Positions 24,186 through 26,523 of a DNA stretch of 26,523 bases are shown here, piece by piece. The translations under genes and the position numbers were made by a program. Position 1 is the first letter of the stretch. Each line of letters begins with the position of its first letter. The DNA lies in the NCBI GenBank assembly GCA_964351855.1, contig CAYGQD010000081.1:1-26523 (forward strand). The letters are read 5' to 3'. The notes beneath the pieces were generated by a model. It saw nothing but the letters and a program-made list of their open reading frames with translations. It made no database searches and was not told the origin of the DNA. This DNA is from JBCDHN01 sp964351855. GTDB lineage: Bacteria; Verrucomicrobiota; Verrucomicrobiia; Verrucomicrobiales; DEV007.

Positions 24186-24941
24186 TTAGATGGTAGTGAG
24201 GTTGCCACTCGCCCGGGCAATGGTGATAACGGCGACTTTTGACGCTCTGCCGTCGCGTTTCAACACCTTTGCGCACTCGTTGGCGGTGGAACCGGTGGTG
24301 AGCACGTCATCGACCAACAGGATGTTTGCATCGGCAACGGCTCTTTGTCTCCACCCTAAAGGGCTCAAAGCGAACGCGTCCACTAAATTCGTCATCCGCT
24401 CGTTCCGTTCTAAATGGGCTTGAGCGCTGGTGTAGCGAACGCGATGCAGGGCGTTGCAGCGGGGAAACCCGGTCAGCTTCGCCAGGAGGATGCTCAGTTC
24501 TTCGGCTTGATTGAAGTGGCGCTCCCGCTTTCGACGGGAATGGAGCGGAACCGGAACCAGGAGCCAGTTGTCATCGAGGGCGAATCTGCGGTCTTGCAGC
24601 GCCTCGGCCAACAACTCGGCCAGAAGCGGGCTGAGATGCATCTGACGACCATATTTGAAGGCGTGAATCAGTTCCCGGGCCAGATCATTCGCAAAATAGG
24701 GCGCCCGGGCGAAGTCGTAGTCGGGCGTCCGGTCCAGGCAAGGTCGGCAGGTGGTTCCAGACTGCGAACCGCTGATGAAGGGCTCCCCGCAGATGTCGCA
24801 GAACGGCGTTGGCAATCGGCGAAGCTGCTTCGCGCAGTTCTCACACAGCCGCAAAGGACCGGGCTCCGCGTTCGGTTGATCACAACCCGGGCAAAGCCGC
24901 GGATAGATCAAATCGAGCACGTGATTTCGCCGAGCTGCCAT
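24186..24941 (-). CDS. ComF-family phosphoribosyltransferase-like protein
   Basis: 251 residues. The N-terminal cysteine-rich part has four CxxC pairs (C17/C20, C33/C36, C48/C51, C65/C68), giving the double zinc-finger of ComF proteins. Then come AFKYGRQMHLSPLLAELL (94-111), the conserved VPVPLHSRRKRERHFNQAEEL (129-149) and the PRPP-binding ILLVDDVLTTGSTANE (207-222) of type I phosphoribosyltransferases. ComF proteins are cytoplasmic and in competent bacteria help handle incoming single-stranded DNA; in others the role is unclear. The ATG at 24941 is consistent with family N termini. Followed after 14 bp by accD, so probably cotranscribed. Confidence 0.9.
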   Translation of the reverse strand: MAARRNHVLDLIYPRLCPGCDQPNAEPGPLRLCENCAKQLRRLPTPFCDICGEPFISGSQSGTTCRPCLDRTPDYDFARAPYFANDLARELIHAFKYGRQMHLSPLLAELLAEALQDRRFALDDNWLLVPVPLHSRRKRERHFNQAEELSILLAKLTGFPRCNALHRVRYTSAQAHLERNERMTNLVDAFALSPLGWRQRAVADANILLVDDVLTTGSTANECAKVLKRDGRASKVAVITIARASGNLTTI

Positions 24942-25052
24942 CGTCCGGCATCCTAGGAAAACAGGCAGGCAAAGTCAACTGGAGCGTGACCAGATCCCTC
25001 TCTTTCTTGAACTTCCTTCAAATCGAGACTCCATTCCGCGAACCTCAACATC
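24942..25052. promoter_or_regulatory. Divergent intergenic region between comF and sulfatase genes
   Basis: 111 bp between two divergent starts, so it must hold the promoters of both units. I could not pick convincing -35/-10 pairs by eye. No inverted repeat stands out. Confidence 0.35.
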
Positions 25053-26523
25053 ATGTTCGGAAAAACCCTGCTTCTCTCCCTCCTCCTCACTTCCTGGGCC
25101 GTGGCCCAGCCTAACCTTGTGCTGATCATCGCCGATGACATGAGTTGGGAAGACTGTGGGGCCTATGGTCATCCCACGATTCGGACGCCCCATCTTGACC
25201 AATTGGCGCGCGACGGGATGACGTTCGACAACGCATTTCTCACCATCAGCTCCTGCTCGCCCAGTCGGTGTTCCATCATCACGGGGCGCTATCCTCACAA
25301 CACTGATGCAGATGAATTACACTGGCCGCTGCCGGATGAGCAGATCACCTTTACCGAGAAACTGCGCGAGGCCGGTTACTGGTGTGGCGCGGCGGGGAAG
25401 TGGCACCTCGGCGATGATGCGCGGGATCGGTTCGACAAGATCATGGAGGTGGATACCTCCGGGTTCCAACTTCCCACCGGGAAAGCGGGCGAGGCTGGGA
25501 AATTTGTCGAGTCGCTCGAAGGTGAAGCTCAGAGTGGGTGCGCCGATTGGGTGCCGCTGCTTCAGGCGCGCGATCGCGAGAAACCCTTTTTCCTCTGGCT
25601 CGCGGCGGTCGATCCGCATCGCGACTACTATGAGAACATCATCCCTCAGCCGCATCGCCCCGAAGAGGTCCGGGTGTCGCCCTATCACGTCGACAACGCC
25701 GCGACCCGGGCCGATTACGCGCTCTACTATGATGAGATCACCCGCCTGGACCGTTACGTGGGCTTGGTCATGGCCGAGTTGAAAGCGCAAGGCGTTCTGG
25801 AAAACACCCTCGTTCTTTTCATCAGCGACAACGGCAAACCGTTCCCTCGCGACAAAACGACGCTTTACGACAGCGGGATCAAAACGCCCTGGATCTTGTC
25901 CTGGCCGGGACACGCCAAACCGGGCACGCGTTGCGATCAAGTCGTCAGCGTCCTCGATATCGCGCCAACCTTCCTTCAACTGGGCGGTGCCAAGGTCGGG
26001 CCAAGTTTTCAGGGCGTCGATTTCGCCCCGCTCCTCAAGAATCCGTCGAAACCGGTGCGCCAATATGCCTTTGCGGAAAAGAACTGGCACGACTTTGAGG
26101 ATCACGCCCGCATGGTTTGCGATCAGCGCTTCAAGTTGATCCACAACGCCTACTGGGATCTCCCCCAGACGCCCTCGGCCGATTCCGCGCGCAGTCCCAC
26201 CTATCAATCGATCCTCGAACTGGCCGCGACCGGAAATCTGACCGAAGCCCAGAAGTCCTGCATCACCGCGCCGCGCCCCCGGTTGGAACTGCTCGACACG
26301 GATGCGGATCCCAATGAGCTGAACAACCTGGCGGACGATCCCGCGTTCGCTGCCGAATTGGCGCGACTGACCCAGGAACTCGATGCCTGGGCGAAGCGGA
26401 CGGGCGACGTTGTTCCCGCGCTTCGCACAGCCGATGAATTCGACCGTGTCACCGGCATTCCCACGCCCGCCCGGGTGCGCCCCCGCCACTCGAAAGAGCG
26501 GATGGTGGCGGATGGTCTCGTTG
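25053..26523 (+). CDS. Secreted sulfatase, probably heparan-N-sulfatase-like (3' end cut by window edge)
   Basis: 490 codons are readable and the frame is open at the right edge. Residues 1-18 are a signal peptide (MFGKTLLLSLLLTSWAVA). Metal-binding D28-D29 (IIADDMSW) are present. The signature CSPSR (68-72, in ISSCSPSRCSIITGRY) has Cys68 as the residue converted to formylglycine, and GKWHLG is at 115-120. A later ISDNG supplies another metal ligand. The segment SSCSPSR..TGRYPHNTDADELH resembles N-sulfoglucosamine sulfohydrolases (the human SGSH type), so a sulfated polysaccharide is the likely substrate class, but this subfamily call is tentative. Maturation requires a sulfatase-maturating enzyme, which is not encoded in the window. 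Start ATG 25053, 111 bp from divergent comF. Confidence 0.93.
   Translation, partial: MFGKTLLLSLLLTSWAVAQPNLVLIIADDMSWEDCGAYGHPTIRTPHLDQLARDGMTFDNAFLTISSCSPSRCSIITGRYPHNTDADELHWPLPDEQITFTEKLREAGYWCGAAGKWHLGDDARDRFDKIMEVDTSGFQLPTGKAGEAGKFVESLEGEAQSGCADWVPLLQARDREKPFFLWLAAVDPHRDYYENIIPQPHRPEEVRVSPYHVDNAATRADYALYYDEITRLDRYVGLVMAELKAQGVLENTLVLFISDNGKPFPRDKTTLYDSGIKTPWILSWPGHAKPGTRCDQVVSVLDIAPTFLQLGGAKVGPSFQGVDFAPLLKNPSKPVRQYAFAEKNWHDFEDHARMVCDQRFKLIHNAYWDLPQTPSADSARSPTYQSILELAATGNLTEAQKSCITAPRPRLELLDTDADPNELNNLADDPAFAAELARLTQELDAWAKRTGDVVPALRTADEFDRVTGIPTPARVRPRHSKERMVADGLV

Noticed and set aside
25317..26489. 390-residue minus-strand frame
   Set aside because: Antisense to the sulfatase, whose catalytic signatures are intact.

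Overview
The window looks like chromosomal DNA of a PVC-superphylum bacterium, most likely Verrucomicrobiota. This is inferred from gene content, not from a marker gene. The signs are a very large secreted PQQ-type propeller/LamG protein, a secreted sulfatase, a DUF4175-type membrane protein with a huge Glu/Gln/Ala-rich tail next to a prenyltransferase-repeat protein, a zinc-ribbon/FHA/one-TM protein, and a NosR-like FMN/Fe-S membrane protein. Base composition is moderately GC-rich except for a visibly more A/T-rich patch near 18.7-19.4 kb. I see no rRNA, tRNA, CRISPR array or transposase gene.

Layout. (1) 1-5984, minus strand: three genes joined by two ATGA overlaps, giving a tight operon. 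They encode a secreted methyltransferase-fold/PQQ-propeller/LamG protein, a small exported Cys-containing protein with a C-terminal TM helix, and a tandem ModA-like periplasmic binding protein that runs off the left edge. (2) 6037-6909, minus: a TIR-domain protein with an extra C-terminal domain. (3) 7024-7461, plus: a RidA/YjgF-family protein. (4) 7465-9154, minus: a dipeptide epimerase followed by an LprI-like (DUF1311) exported protein. (5) 9223-10011, plus: a secreted dienelactone hydrolase. (6) 10111-15416, plus: the DUF4175-type protein overlapped (ATGA) by the prenyltransferase-repeat protein. (7) 15417-16284: a non-coding stretch with two adjacent MITE-like elements of about 217 bp that share a central CTAG. 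(8) 16285-19232, plus: a WD40 protein ending in a motif that usually sits next to a caspase-like domain (none is visible here), then a hypothetical gene whose 3' end runs into a 74-bp palindromic repeat. (9) 19388-21613, plus: the zinc-ribbon/FHA/TM protein. (10) 21659-24941, minus: comF, accD (broken by a 10-N assembly gap), a NosR-like flavin/Fe-S membrane protein and a small pseudopilin-like protein, apparently one transcription unit. (11) 25053 to the right edge, plus: a secreted sulfatase, incomplete.

How genes may work together. The left operon is the best candidate for an undescribed extracytoplasmic system, because all three products are predicted to be exported and the genes are translationally coupled. 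The epimerase and LprI-like protein fit cell-wall peptide recycling and envelope stress. The DUF4175/prenyl-repeat pair is an envelope module whose role I do not know. The 15.6-19.4 kb region (paired MITEs, WD40 gene without a caspase domain, A/T-rich orphan gene, palindrome) looks like an accessory or remodelled segment. The TIR protein is a possible NAD-consuming immune effector.
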